A stretch of 64,000 nucleotides of DNA from Nectonema munidae (lineage: Eukaryota; Nematomorpha; Nectonematoida; Nectonematidae), in contig JAUIRK010000511.1 in the NCBI GenBank assembly GCA_030549495.1, positions 1,266,076 through 1,330,075 of the forward strand, read 5' to 3'. Every line of letters starts with the position of its first letter. The stretch's first letter is position 1. Positions 58,101 to 64,000 of the stretch are shown one piece after another. The notes under the pieces are model-generated. The model saw only the letters and a list, made by a program, of their open reading frames with translations. It ran no database searches and had not been told where the DNA came from. Both the position numbers and the translations under genes were made by a program.

Positions 58101-60861
58101 TTTTTTTCAACTTTATAAACATTTCTTCACTTTTTGGCGTGGTTGTGGAGTAGGAGTGTAGGGTTTCCGTTTGAGATGTTTTGGCTGAGATAAACCCTTA
58201 TAGACAAAACTTTGCAAATCTTTTTGAAGACCGTGTAAGAAAGACATTATAAACTACTACGAATGCAGACCAATAAACTAAGTTGACGAAAGAAGAGTGT
58301 AGGATTCAGGACGCACATCTTTCAATGCCTACCTAAGAGCGACATTTACAAACGACCTTGAAATGTTTATATCATCTTTTTAGCATTAGCTAAAAAATCA
58401 TTATTAACACTTATTATGACCATTTTTCATATACATTCAAAAACCTCTTGAAATGAAATAATCTTGGGTTTGTTTTTTAAAGCATTTAATCAATGTCAGC
58501 CTACATCAATGTATATTTTGGGGTAATGATATGAAAAAAATTCGGAAAAATTTCGCTTTAGATACTTTTTTACGTTTGTGATTACGCTGAATTTAAAAAA
58601 TGTCCTCCTTGTTTAGACGGTGATTCTGAGTTATCTGATAAAGTCCTTTGGCCCCAAGCCCACCATCATGATTGGTCTGGTGTGCGAAATGCTCCAACTA
58701 GCGTGGTACGGCCTCACAAACACCAACTGGATGATTTGGTGCGCCGGCTCATTGGCAGCTTTGGGAACGCTGACATATCCCGCTGTCAGTGCTTACATCT
58801 CCTCCCACGTTGATGTGGACAAGCAAGGTATGTCCGTTCAACTGCTTTATCCAACATTTTATTCATTTGTGTGACATCTCCATGCCTCTTTGATCCAGCA
58901 TTCACACTTTGTTATGCAGCGGGTTTCCTAATCTGCTTCAAGATTTATAGAAACTTATTGAAAAAGATGAAAGAGATGATTTAGATTTTGCCTTAATGCC
59001 TTAATTTATTGCACCCTTCTCATTGTTTTCCCTAATGCCCTGTGAATAATGAAGTGTGTGCTTGTAACAAAGTTTTGCAATGCTAGTATTCTATATCACA
59101 TGTAATTCACTTACAGGAGTGAAACCTCGAATATCTGAATTTTTGTATATCCGAAATATTTCTTTGTCTCCGAACCTGTTCGGATACTTAAGGTTCTACT
59201 ATAAATAATGAAAAATGTCAAATATATCATCGTATCGCAAAAGCAGTCAAAATATCGCCAAAGCGAGATTGTCATTTTTAGTCTAAAAAATATGGAAAAA
59301 TGAAAGCTAATGAGAACAAATCGGGTAATCTGGTTCTATCATGCATCTAGTTTATTCCTATTTTACTTTAAGAGTTGGTCGCTTCTTCCTCCCAATTCTC
59401 ACAACTCTCAAGCTCTTAGCAATTTATTTAAGTTTATCGGGTTAAGTGTTTGGGAATCTCTTCTGCTCAAGAAGGATTCTTGTGCCAATCTCTTGATGAC
59501 TTTTTCTGCTTTCGTAGGTCTGATGCAGGGTGTGATAACGGGAGTAAGAGGTTTGTGCAATGGCATCGGACCGGCTCTCTTCGGCTTCGTATTCTACTTG
59601 TTCAACCTGAAGTTGCAAGGTGATCCCGGAGATTCCTTCCACAGCAAGAGCTTTCCGAATCACGATTTGCGCGCCAATTCCTCAATCAAGGACACCGTGG
59701 ATGGGCTCGTTAAGAATTCCTCCGACTTCTTGTCTGTAAGTATTTTTTATCTTGGCTCTGTTATCCTTCTTTTCTGGATTACATGTGAATTTATTTATGT
59801 TACATATTTTCATGGCTTAAATTTACTTTGAAAAGAGTTTATCCTTACCATCTGTCAAGCTATGAAAGATTATTATTCTTGGCTTGAATGCGATACCCAT
59901 AACTAAAAAAGATTTAATAAGAATTGTCGTGGTGAGCTAGAGTAAAATCTAAAATGTTTCACCGTTTTCTCTTTTACAGTTTGCGTAACGCTACACAATT
60001 AACAAAGTTGACACCGTTTAGGTCAACACTTTTGAATTTCTCACAGTTTATTATACTTTACTTTCAGATATTTTCTGCGCTGTATTTCTATAATCTATAA
60101 AAAAAAATATCTCAATATCTCATTTTAACAAAGAGAAAAGCTTAAAAGATGGTAAAATTGGGGTAAGAAATTTGATTAATTTATAGTTATTAACAACGGT
60201 GCCACTTGGCTGGACCTAACGGATGCATTTTATGGCATGAGGATCCTCGGGTCAAAATGAGGACCATTCGGTTTCACGAGCCTGCCTGCCTATGGGAGCA
60301 AACTTTTCCTCGGCCGTCCTCCAGAAGGTAGTGACCACACTGAGGGGAGTTTTCTGCCAGAGAGAGGAATGGAGTCTGATATCATTCCAAATATTGGTAT
60401 ATCTTGACGATATACTCATACTGGCTGAGGTTTTGAATTAATCCTCGCTTCCTTTTAATTCCAATCTCATCACTTCCTTTCACGCTCTGTTCTAGCTCTC
60501 TTCCTCCACGTACTCAAGTGTGCTGGCTTACTACGCTGCCAACCTGCCTGGTCCTCCATACATGCTAGGCTCCATCTTCGTTATGTTCTCTCTCTTCATC
60601 ACATTTTTGATCCCTGACGATCCCAAAAAGTCCGCAATCAAATCTTCCTGCGCAACACCTGGCAAAGCGTCTTCCCTCTTCAAGAAGTCGAAACGTTTGA
60701 AGCAAGAGGACTCCCAAGATTCTGAACAGCTCCTTCCCCTCTACTCCAAGACTTCCCACGCCAATCGCCACCCTCCGACCGATGACGACGACATCATCAA
60801 CGTTGACGACGAAGATGAAGATGAGCGAAGCGATTTACTTTGCGTGTATGACCAAAAGTGA
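43094..60861 (+). CDS. MFSD14A: MFSD14/HIAT1 major-facilitator transporter (first coding exon not found)
   Basis: Nine plus-strand exons (43094-43174, 46805-46867, 46927-47054, 49900-50014, 53734-54031, 57711-57940, 58617-58827, 59518-59735, 60496-60861) join at GT-AG sites with every phase consistent. They give 570 codons including the TGA stop. The product is the MFSD14 family (hippocampus abundant transcript 1), a twelve-helix MFS membrane protein with unknown substrate. Landmarks: [15 protein letters not shown] (helix 1), [20 protein letters not shown], the MFS motif [14 protein letters not shown] (about residues 59-71), [41 protein letters not shown], and [20 protein letters not shown]. 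All have close counterparts in human MFSD14A and fly CG11537. The loop after helix 6 carries a Ser/Lys/Pro-rich insert longer than in the human protein, and the tail is acidic (DDDD, DDEDEDE). The human N-terminal segment before PSVYHAVIV is missing, so one upstream exon is not identified. Confidence 0.92.
43315..43722. mobile_element. pogo/Tigger-like MITE, about 408 bp
   Basis: The left end CAGTCAGACCTCGTTTATCG and the right end read backwards (ACAGACTTCGTTTATCCGAC) are inverted repeats of the pogo/Tigger style (ACCTCG.TTATC). TA dinucleotides flank both ends (43313-43314, 43723-43724). There is no coding sequence. It lies in an intron of MFSD14. Confidence 0.6.
44440..44840 (-). mobile_element. 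LINE reverse-transcriptase 3' fragment
   Basis: Read on the minus strand, [17 protein letters not shown] (near 44760-44810) and [16 protein letters not shown] (near 44600-44650) are the standard blocks after the LINE catalytic domain (KDLGV..D; LVRP.LEY). The copy is 5'-truncated and decayed. It lies in an intron of MFSD14. Confidence 0.7.
44841..46804. other. MFSD14 intron, remainder
   Basis: AT-rich. A minus-strand open stretch at 44855-45088 carries a few cysteines (CNRSKC, AKCNPC) but is not recognised. Nothing else is supported. Confidence 0.45.
46805..46867 (+). CDS. MFSD14A: MFSD14 exon 3
   Basis: The acceptor CCCCCTTTTTAAG ends at 46804 and the donor AAA|GTATTT is at 46868. Exactly 21 codons in phase 0: [20 protein letters not shown] plus K, matching VVLHETFPKHTFLMNGLIQG of the human protein. 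The 59-bp intron to the next exon is very short. Confidence 0.88.
46927..47054 (+). CDS. MFSD14A: MFSD14 exon 4 (MFS motif A)
   Basis: The acceptor ATTATTCACAG ends at 46926 and the donor TG|GTATTG is at 47055. It encodes [20 protein letters not shown] and [20 protein letters not shown], ending SP plus two bases of Trp. Confidence 0.92.
47055..48742. other. MFSD14 intron, left part
   Basis: AT-rich intron DNA with an irregular GAT microsatellite near 48036-48072. No gene or transposon ends were recognised before the R1 copy begins. Confidence 0.45.
48743..49399 (+). repeat. R1 composite repeat, longest copy
   Basis: It begins GTAACGGGAGCCAACGATAT and has two rounds of the head segment (ATTACAGAATTTTATTTTG with TTATTTGACAAATATATTAT), then two rounds of the body (TCTCCCCGAATGAGG, CAAATCTTACATCTAGC), each followed by a 28-bp doublet (GTTGGAGATGAACCATCG with AGTATACAG). 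It ends with CGCGTTCAACCG and TACAGGTTATGAG. It is non-coding and lies in an MFSD14 intron. Confidence 0.75.
49900..50014 (+). CDS. MFSD14A: MFSD14 exon 5
   Basis: The acceptor TTATCTTTTAG ends at 49899 and the donor TTG|GTAAGT is at 50015. The entering G completes the Trp codon of SPW. It encodes [20 protein letters not shown] and [18 protein letters not shown]. Confidence 0.9.
50188..50317 (-). mobile_element. 130-bp piggyBac-type MITE with TTAA target site
   Basis: Flanked by TTAA at 50184-50187 and 50318-50321. The element matches the reverse complement of 62308-62437 over its whole length with few differences, including GTTCC.ATTT.GGAACATAAG, CGTCTGCTTTTTTCAATGAC and AATATAAATCGTCTGCG. 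The ends are slightly decayed (CCAATTTACG... and ...TCTTAAATGGG). The TTAA duplication with CC/GG ends points to piggyBac mobilisation. Confidence 0.75.
51071..51240. repeat. Fold-back repeat with transposon-like end
   Basis: CAGGCCCGTAGCTAGG near 51083 resembles a DNA-transposon terminus. At 51148-51235 two arms of about 40 bp pair: TTTTTGGTACTTATGGGTTA, TCTCTCCCCCATT, and GTGGGAGGGAGATAACTAAT, AAGTACCAAATTT. The superfamily could not be assigned. Confidence 0.5.
51540..51840 (-). pseudogene. Merlin/IS1595-like transposase N-terminal fragment
   Basis: Read on the minus strand, the pieces [32 protein letters not shown] and [14 protein letters not shown] follow the pattern of the ISXO2/IS1595-type transposases of Merlin elements: an acidic helix, a C-x2-C...C-x2-C zinc ribbon around a D-G-x-x-W core, and R...G-S-x-F-x-x-S. 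The frame changes more than once and the DDE core is absent. It lies in the MFSD14 intron after exon 5. Confidence 0.45.
51841..53733. other. MFSD14 intron, right part
   Basis: AT-rich sequence. Near 52140-52200 a short plus-strand stretch ([10 protein letters not shown]) recalls the end of LINE reverse transcriptases, but it is too short to call. Nothing else was recognised. Confidence 0.4.
53734..54031 (+). CDS. MFSD14A: MFSD14 exon 6
   Basis: The acceptor TTGTATAAAAAG ends at 53733 and the donor A|GTAAGA is at 54032. The 298 bp fit as 99 codons + 1. It encodes [20 protein letters not shown], the sixth helix region and CVPESLN, then a Ser/Lys/Pro-rich loop ending KKFSPG. The acceptor's pyrimidine tract is weak, but phase and homology fix it. 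A minus-strand open frame over the same bases is only its shadow. Confidence 0.88.
54780..55860 (-). mobile_element. Second, more decayed piggyBac relic
   Basis: On the minus strand [15 protein letters not shown] (near 55720) and [20 protein letters not shown] with [14 protein letters not shown] (55200-55100) resemble the copy at 3992-5278 ([25 protein letters not shown]). [14 protein letters not shown] and [19 protein letters not shown] follow near 54910-54800. Parts in between are broken by stops and frame changes. It lies in the MFSD14 intron between exons 6 and 7. The two copies clearly belong to one family but have diverged a good deal. Confidence 0.8.
55861..57710. other. MFSD14 intron, remainder
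   Basis: AT-rich, with nothing coding recognised. A short tRNA-like B-box string (TGGTTCGAATCTC) near 57351 stands alone and is not supported as a tRNA. Confidence 0.45.
57711..57940 (+). CDS. MFSD14A: MFSD14 exon 7
   Basis: The acceptor CTCTACTTTTCAG ends at 57710 and the donor CAG|GTTCTT is at 57941. The 230 bp enter with two bases and leave in phase 0. It encodes [20 protein letters not shown] and then [20 protein letters not shown], a strongly conserved stretch of the family. Confidence 0.9.
58617..58827 (+). CDS. MFSD14A: MFSD14 exon 8
   Basis: The acceptor CCTTGTTTAG ends at 58616 and the donor G|GTATGT is at 58828. It has 70 codons + 1 and encodes [40 protein letters not shown] and the [10 protein letters not shown] helix. 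Confidence 0.9.
59114..59201. mobile_element. 88-bp pogo-like MITE
   Basis: The left end CAGGAGTGAAACCTCGAATA and the right end read backwards TAGTAGAACCTTAAGTATCC are imperfect inverted repeats with the ACCT...ATC pattern of pogo/Tigger elements. TA flanks both sides. It sits in a short MFSD14 intron. Confidence 0.5.
59518..59735 (+). CDS. MFSD14A: MFSD14 exon 9
   Basis: The acceptor CTGCTTTCGTAG ends at 59517 and the donor TCT|GTAAGT is at 59736. It encodes [36 protein letters not shown] and a hydrophilic loop with several Ser/Asp residues. It matches the GMITGIRGLCNGLGPALYGF segment of human MFSD14A. Confidence 0.92.
60195..60436 (+). mobile_element. Fossil reverse-transcriptase fragment of DIRS/LTR-retroelement kind
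   Basis: A short piece in the last MFSD14 intron resembles the reverse-transcriptase core of DIRS-type or related LTR-kin elements, including a recognisable active-site YLDD box. No terminal repeats or other genes of the element were seen nearby. It is a broken, apparently old fragment. Confidence 0.55.
60496..60861 (+). CDS. MFSD14A: MFSD14 terminal coding exon
   Basis: The acceptor CGCTCTGTTCTAG ends at 60495 and the stop TGA is at 60859-60861. It encodes the last helix pair ([31 protein letters not shown]) and a long hydrophilic tail with a basic patch (FKKSKRLK) and an acidic run (NVDDEDEDE). PGPP matches the IPGPP of human and fly proteins. Confidence 0.9.
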   Translation, partial: LSSSTYSSVLAYYAANLPGPPYMLGSIFVMFSLFITFLIPDDPKKSAIKSSCATPGKASSLFKKSKRLKQEDSQDSEQLLPLYSKTSHANRHPPTDDDDIINVDDEDEDERSDLLCVYDQK

Positions 60862-61084
60862 GGTTTGCTGCCTGCCCAATGAAATTCAGCCAATCCTACC
60901 ACATACGTGCCAATTAGTGTAGTATTCTTCCTTGTTCACGTTTGGGGGAGTGTGTGGAAGCAACATCCATATACTTGTATGACACTCGCACATCACGCAT
61001 CTTGATTTGTCATTCTAATTGCATGAAGCAGACCGCGCGTCCATTTGCTTCGAATGTAACTTTGTCATTTTTTGATTTTACGTG

Positions 61085-61090
61085 AATAAA
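61085..61090 (+). terminator. Poly(A) signal of MFSD14
   Basis: AATAAA lies 224 bp past the MFSD14 stop codon, followed by a T-rich stretch. It is the first canonical signal downstream. Confidence 0.55.
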
Positions 61091-61330
61091 ACTTTGCTCC
61101 CAAGCCAAACGACTCTTGATTTATTATTATTCATCCGCGTGTGCCGAACGCTTCCCACCTACACTTTCATGTAAAACACTTCATATCTGCTTGCGTCGTT
61201 GGGAATAACTGTTGAGGTAAAATTGAGCATGGAATCTTGTTCGAGTCTAGCTAAAACCTTTCTTACTAAATTCATTTTTAGCATTATGATCGGGGCGAAA
61301 GAAGATTTAAAATATTTTAGTGATTTTCGA

Positions 61331-61830
61331 AGAGGAAAGTTAAAGGGGCCCGGGGGGTTTTTTTCCCAAAAAACCCCCGCGCCGCTCGTTTTGAACAAAA
61401 AGGAGGGAAGGGTGGGTGTGAAGACAAACCAACCCCTAACCTTTGTGTTTTCAATCTCCCTATCCCCCTACCCTTTTTTTTATTTTTTAAAATTTAAATT
61501 TTTTTTTTTTTTTAAAAAAATTTTTAAAAAAAATAATTTTTTAAAAAATAAATTCTTTTTCTTCAATTATTACAAAATATGATATTGTTTTAGTGTTTGA
61601 GTTTAAAATTTTTTTAAAATTTTATATAAATTTTAAAAAAAAAAAAAAAAAAAATAAAAAATATTTTTTTTTAAAAAAAAAAAATTTTTTAAAAAAAAAA
61701 AAATTCTAAAAAAAATCCTTTCCCTTCCTCTCATCTCAAATGAATATTGTTTCTAATATAAAATATCCCTTTCTTTTTTTTTTAAAAAATATTTATTTTT
61801 TTTTTATCTCACCCCCCAGAACACTTTCTT
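61331..61830. repeat. Third homopolymer block
   Basis: It starts with GGGGCCCGGGGGG and C runs, then about 400 bp of alternating A and T runs. It is like 1596-1816 and 2412-2512 and probably marks poorly resolved assembly. Confidence 0.7.
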
Positions 61831-62084
61831 TTCTATTTACAACACTAAAAAACGATTACCTATAAATAGAGACTTAAGAAAAGTGATTAAAAAATTATGT
61901 GAACACATTTTAGGAATCTTTTTGAAACATCCCTCTTCTATCTTTTCCATGGTAAATACCTCAATCTTCTTAACCTCCATATCAAGTCTACGAAAATGAT
62001 TTCTGAATGATTCATTTATAATTGTTTGTTTCTCCTATGAAGTCCTGACGGCTTTTTCTTGACCCTATGAGTGACGGAGAGGAT

Positions 62085-62490
62085 AACCTGTACAGTTGAA
62101 CGCGGGTAGACATCTTGATTGTCATCTCCGTCCTGCATGCTTCGATAGTTTCTATTCCATAATTTGTTATGTGCAGGTTTTGATACAAAACAAGTTTCAA
62201 CTTTCTATACATATTTTGCTAGCTGTAGGATTTCATATACTACCTCATTCGGCGAGACGATGTTACAAAATTTATTACCTATATTTTTCCAATTTGCACG
62301 ATTTTAACCCATTAAGTACCATAGAAATCAGACGATATTTAACAAAACGCAGACGATTTATATTCAAAGTCATTGAAAAAAGCAGACGAAGATGAAATTA
62401 CTTATGTTCCCAAATGGGAACATTGGGACTTAATGGGTTAAATAACAAAATATTCTTTAAAAAAATCAAAAAATATAAGAAGGTTTGGAG
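62085..62490 (-). repeat. R1 repeat, minus-strand copy split by a MITE
   Basis: Reading minus from the right it carries ATATTTTTTGA and TTTAAAGAATATTTT, the head up to ATTTAA, and then, after the 130-bp MITE, AATCGTGCAAATTGG, the body, and the tail ACCCGCGTTCAACTG with TACAGGTT. It shares the GTGCAAATTG variant with the first round of the 48.7-kb copy. Confidence 0.65.
62308..62437 (+). mobile_element. 130-bp piggyBac-type MITE nested in R1
   Basis: The near-perfect ends CCCATTAAGTACC and GGGACTTAATGGG are immediately flanked by TTAA on both sides (62304-62307, 62438-62441). The uninterrupted R1 sequence at 48.9 kb has a single TTAA at this place, which confirms a TTAA-duplicating insertion. 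It carries the same interior as 50188-50317, including an inner palindrome around GTTCCCAAATGGGAAC. Confidence 0.85.
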
Positions 62491-62670
62491 ATTATTTAGC
62501 TTATGGATAGGGTAAATATTATTATTTTATTATATATTTGAAAAAGAAGATGATGTCATTTTTATAATATTTTACGAATATTGAAACTTTTTATGTTAAA
62601 ACAAAGAAGAGCTTTATTCAATTTTACTAATATTTCAATTTAGTATATAATTAATAACTTATGGGCTATT

Positions 62671-63952
62671 TAGAGCCCTTCGCGTGTTGTAAAAAGTTGT
62701 CCGCACCCGCACTGCAATTATTCAATTTGCATCCGCCTCGCCCCGCATTATATCAATTTGCATCCGCCCTGTTCCCCATTTTTTCAATTTGAACCCGCAT
62801 TTTATCGAAATAATGCAAAGCTAATTAAATGTTATTTATATCCTTAACGTGCTTGGAAAAAAAATCTTAGATATACTATACTACTTTTAAATATATTATT
62901 AATTTTTTTACAAATAAGTTTTTGTCTGAAAAAAAATTTCTTTGACAAGTTGTGTAAACTGAATAAACAAATTGTTCCATCAACAATTGCAATATTTCAA
63001 ATTTTGAATATAGGATCACAAAAGATTAGCCATTGGATTTTTCAAATTTGTATTTTTTTAATTTGTATAGTTTGTTTTCTCATAAAATAATTTTACAAAT
63101 TTAAGAAAGCGTTAGAGTTTACCTCTTGAACTAAGTCAATGAATCCACCACCACCGATCGTTTCAAATGGTCTAAGATCTTTAGCTATAAAACGGACGCA
63201 TGCCAGTTTAATGTTTTCGTTTTTAGCTTTCGAAGTAACTTTTGCATTATTCAAAACTGGCTTGAGAACATCAGTCAGTAAAGTTTGATTAGGGTATATT
63301 TTGCACTTATGTCTCCTAAGAATAGAAGTACCTGTTTTTCTTCCACAATGAGCGAAAGCTTGAAAGCATCCTTTACAAGCCACAAAACCGAAATCAGTGT
63401 TTTTTTTCATTTACCACGATACCAAACGTCTTCCAGACCACCGATTTCAATTCATTTACATTTTTTATTTTATATAAACCAGATTTCAAATGAGATGAAA
63501 CTTGATGAGATGTTAACGTTGTCATTTAAAATGTGCGAAATAAAACAACAAAAAATGAATTATAGAATAATATTTTGTAATGGATATTTCAAAAATATGA
63601 CATTCTTATTATTTGTTTTTTTCTCCTTCTCCTCTTGTACACGCATTAATCACGCTAATCAAATCTGCTCTACCTTTCTATTTCAATTACAATTTCACTT
63701 CATCTCACACCATTTACTCAATCCAAATCTATTTCCAATATACGTAACACATAGAAATAAAAAATAAGCTATTTCCAAAAAGGCAATTATGCACTCATAA
63801 AGGTGAATGCGGACAACCCACAGATTGTCCGCACTATATTAATAAAACCGACAACCGCCCCGCAAAAGTGTTGCTGGGGACAACACACCTCCGCCCAGCG
63901 GGTGCAGGTCCCGCAAAACCCGCGCGGGTTGTCCGCCGCGCGCAGAGCACTA
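62671..63952 (-). mobile_element. Degraded hAT transposon, about 1.28 kb
   Basis: The left end TAGAGCCCTTCGCGTG and the right end read backwards TAGTGCTCTGCGCGCG are inverted repeats of hAT style. Both are followed inward by GC-rich strings of the CCGCACCCGC/GACAACCCGC type, in sharp contrast to the AT-rich surroundings. Between them a minus-strand transposase remnant survives (63093-63410). Clear 8-bp target duplications were not found. Confidence 0.65.
63093..63410 (-). pseudogene. hAT transposase N-terminal fragment with BED-like finger
   Basis: It encodes DFGFVACKGCFQAFAHCGRK and TSILRRHKC, a BED-type zinc-finger pattern (C-x2-C...H-x-C), then KLACVRFIAKDLRPFETIGG and GFIDLVQEV. The latter is the hAT segment known from Hermes/hobo-type enzymes (C..FI..DL.PF..V...GF..L). 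The catalytic and dimerisation parts are gone. Confidence 0.75.
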
Positions 63953-64000
63953 TTTTCGCAGACTTCTTTCCATAATCCGTTCTTCATTCTGATATTGGTG
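63411..64000. other. Right end of hAT element and window edge
   Basis: The stretch holds the non-coding right part of the hAT element with its GC-rich terminus (63790-63952) and about 48 bp of flank. Open frames here follow the GC-rich strings and are not believed to be genes. Confidence 0.5.

Noticed and set aside
63787-63987. 66-codon minus-strand frame with several cysteines
   Set aside because: It runs through the GC-rich terminus of the hAT element and reflects its repeated non-coding strings.

Overview
The window is animal nuclear DNA. It is strongly AT-rich, its genes are split by long introns, and it is crowded with decayed DNA transposons and LINE pieces. Gene content and repeat types (a big bang/PDZD2/IL16-type PDZ gene, a single MFSD14/HIAT1 gene, piggyBac, hAT, Merlin and pogo-like elements, and an arthropod-wide repetitive protein family) suggest an arthropod. 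A crustacean such as a copepod is possible, but the species cannot be settled from sequence alone.

Three host genes were reconstructed from splice sites and reading phase. (1) 197-3452, plus: the last three coding exons of TBL3/UTP13, a nucleolar U3 snoRNP protein. (2) 19559-7002, minus: nine exons in continuous phase (835 codons) giving a serine-rich protein with two C-terminal PDZ domains of the IL16/PDZD2/big bang type. (3) 43094-60861, plus: nine exons in continuous phase (570 codons with stop) of the MFSD14/HIAT1 major-facilitator transporter; only its first coding exon was not found. TBL3 and the PDZ gene converge and a piggyBac copy lies between their 3' ends. The PDZ gene and MFSD14 diverge, separated by about 23 kb (20-43 kb) of repeat-filled, gene-poor DNA.

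Repeats by region: piggyBac relic (3992-5278); hAT-type and hairpin MITEs in PDZ-gene introns or next to them (17695-18599); hAT and LINE pieces at 24.8-27.8 kb; a broken copy of an uncharacterised arthropod repetitive ORF (32557-34090); LINE relics (34.7-35.4 kb, 44.4-44.8 kb); pogo-like MITEs (35.9, 43.3, 59.1 kb); Merlin-like and piggyBac relics in MFSD14 introns (51.5, 54.8-55.9 kb); a small broken reverse-transcriptase fossil (60.2 kb); and a degraded hAT element at the right end (62.7-63.95 kb). A composite repeat here called R1, carrying 28-bp tandem doublets, occurs at 18.0, 31.9, 48.7 and 62.1 kb. A 130-bp TTAA-flanked piggyBac-type MITE occurs twice at exactly the same length, once nested inside an R1 copy.

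No CRISPR array, rRNA, convincing tRNA gene or coherent new gene system was seen. The most worthwhile novelties are the R1 family, the paired 130-bp MITEs and the uncharacterised repetitive ORF. Three blocks of homopolymer runs (about 1.6, 2.4 and 61.4-61.8 kb) look like poor assembly rather than biology.
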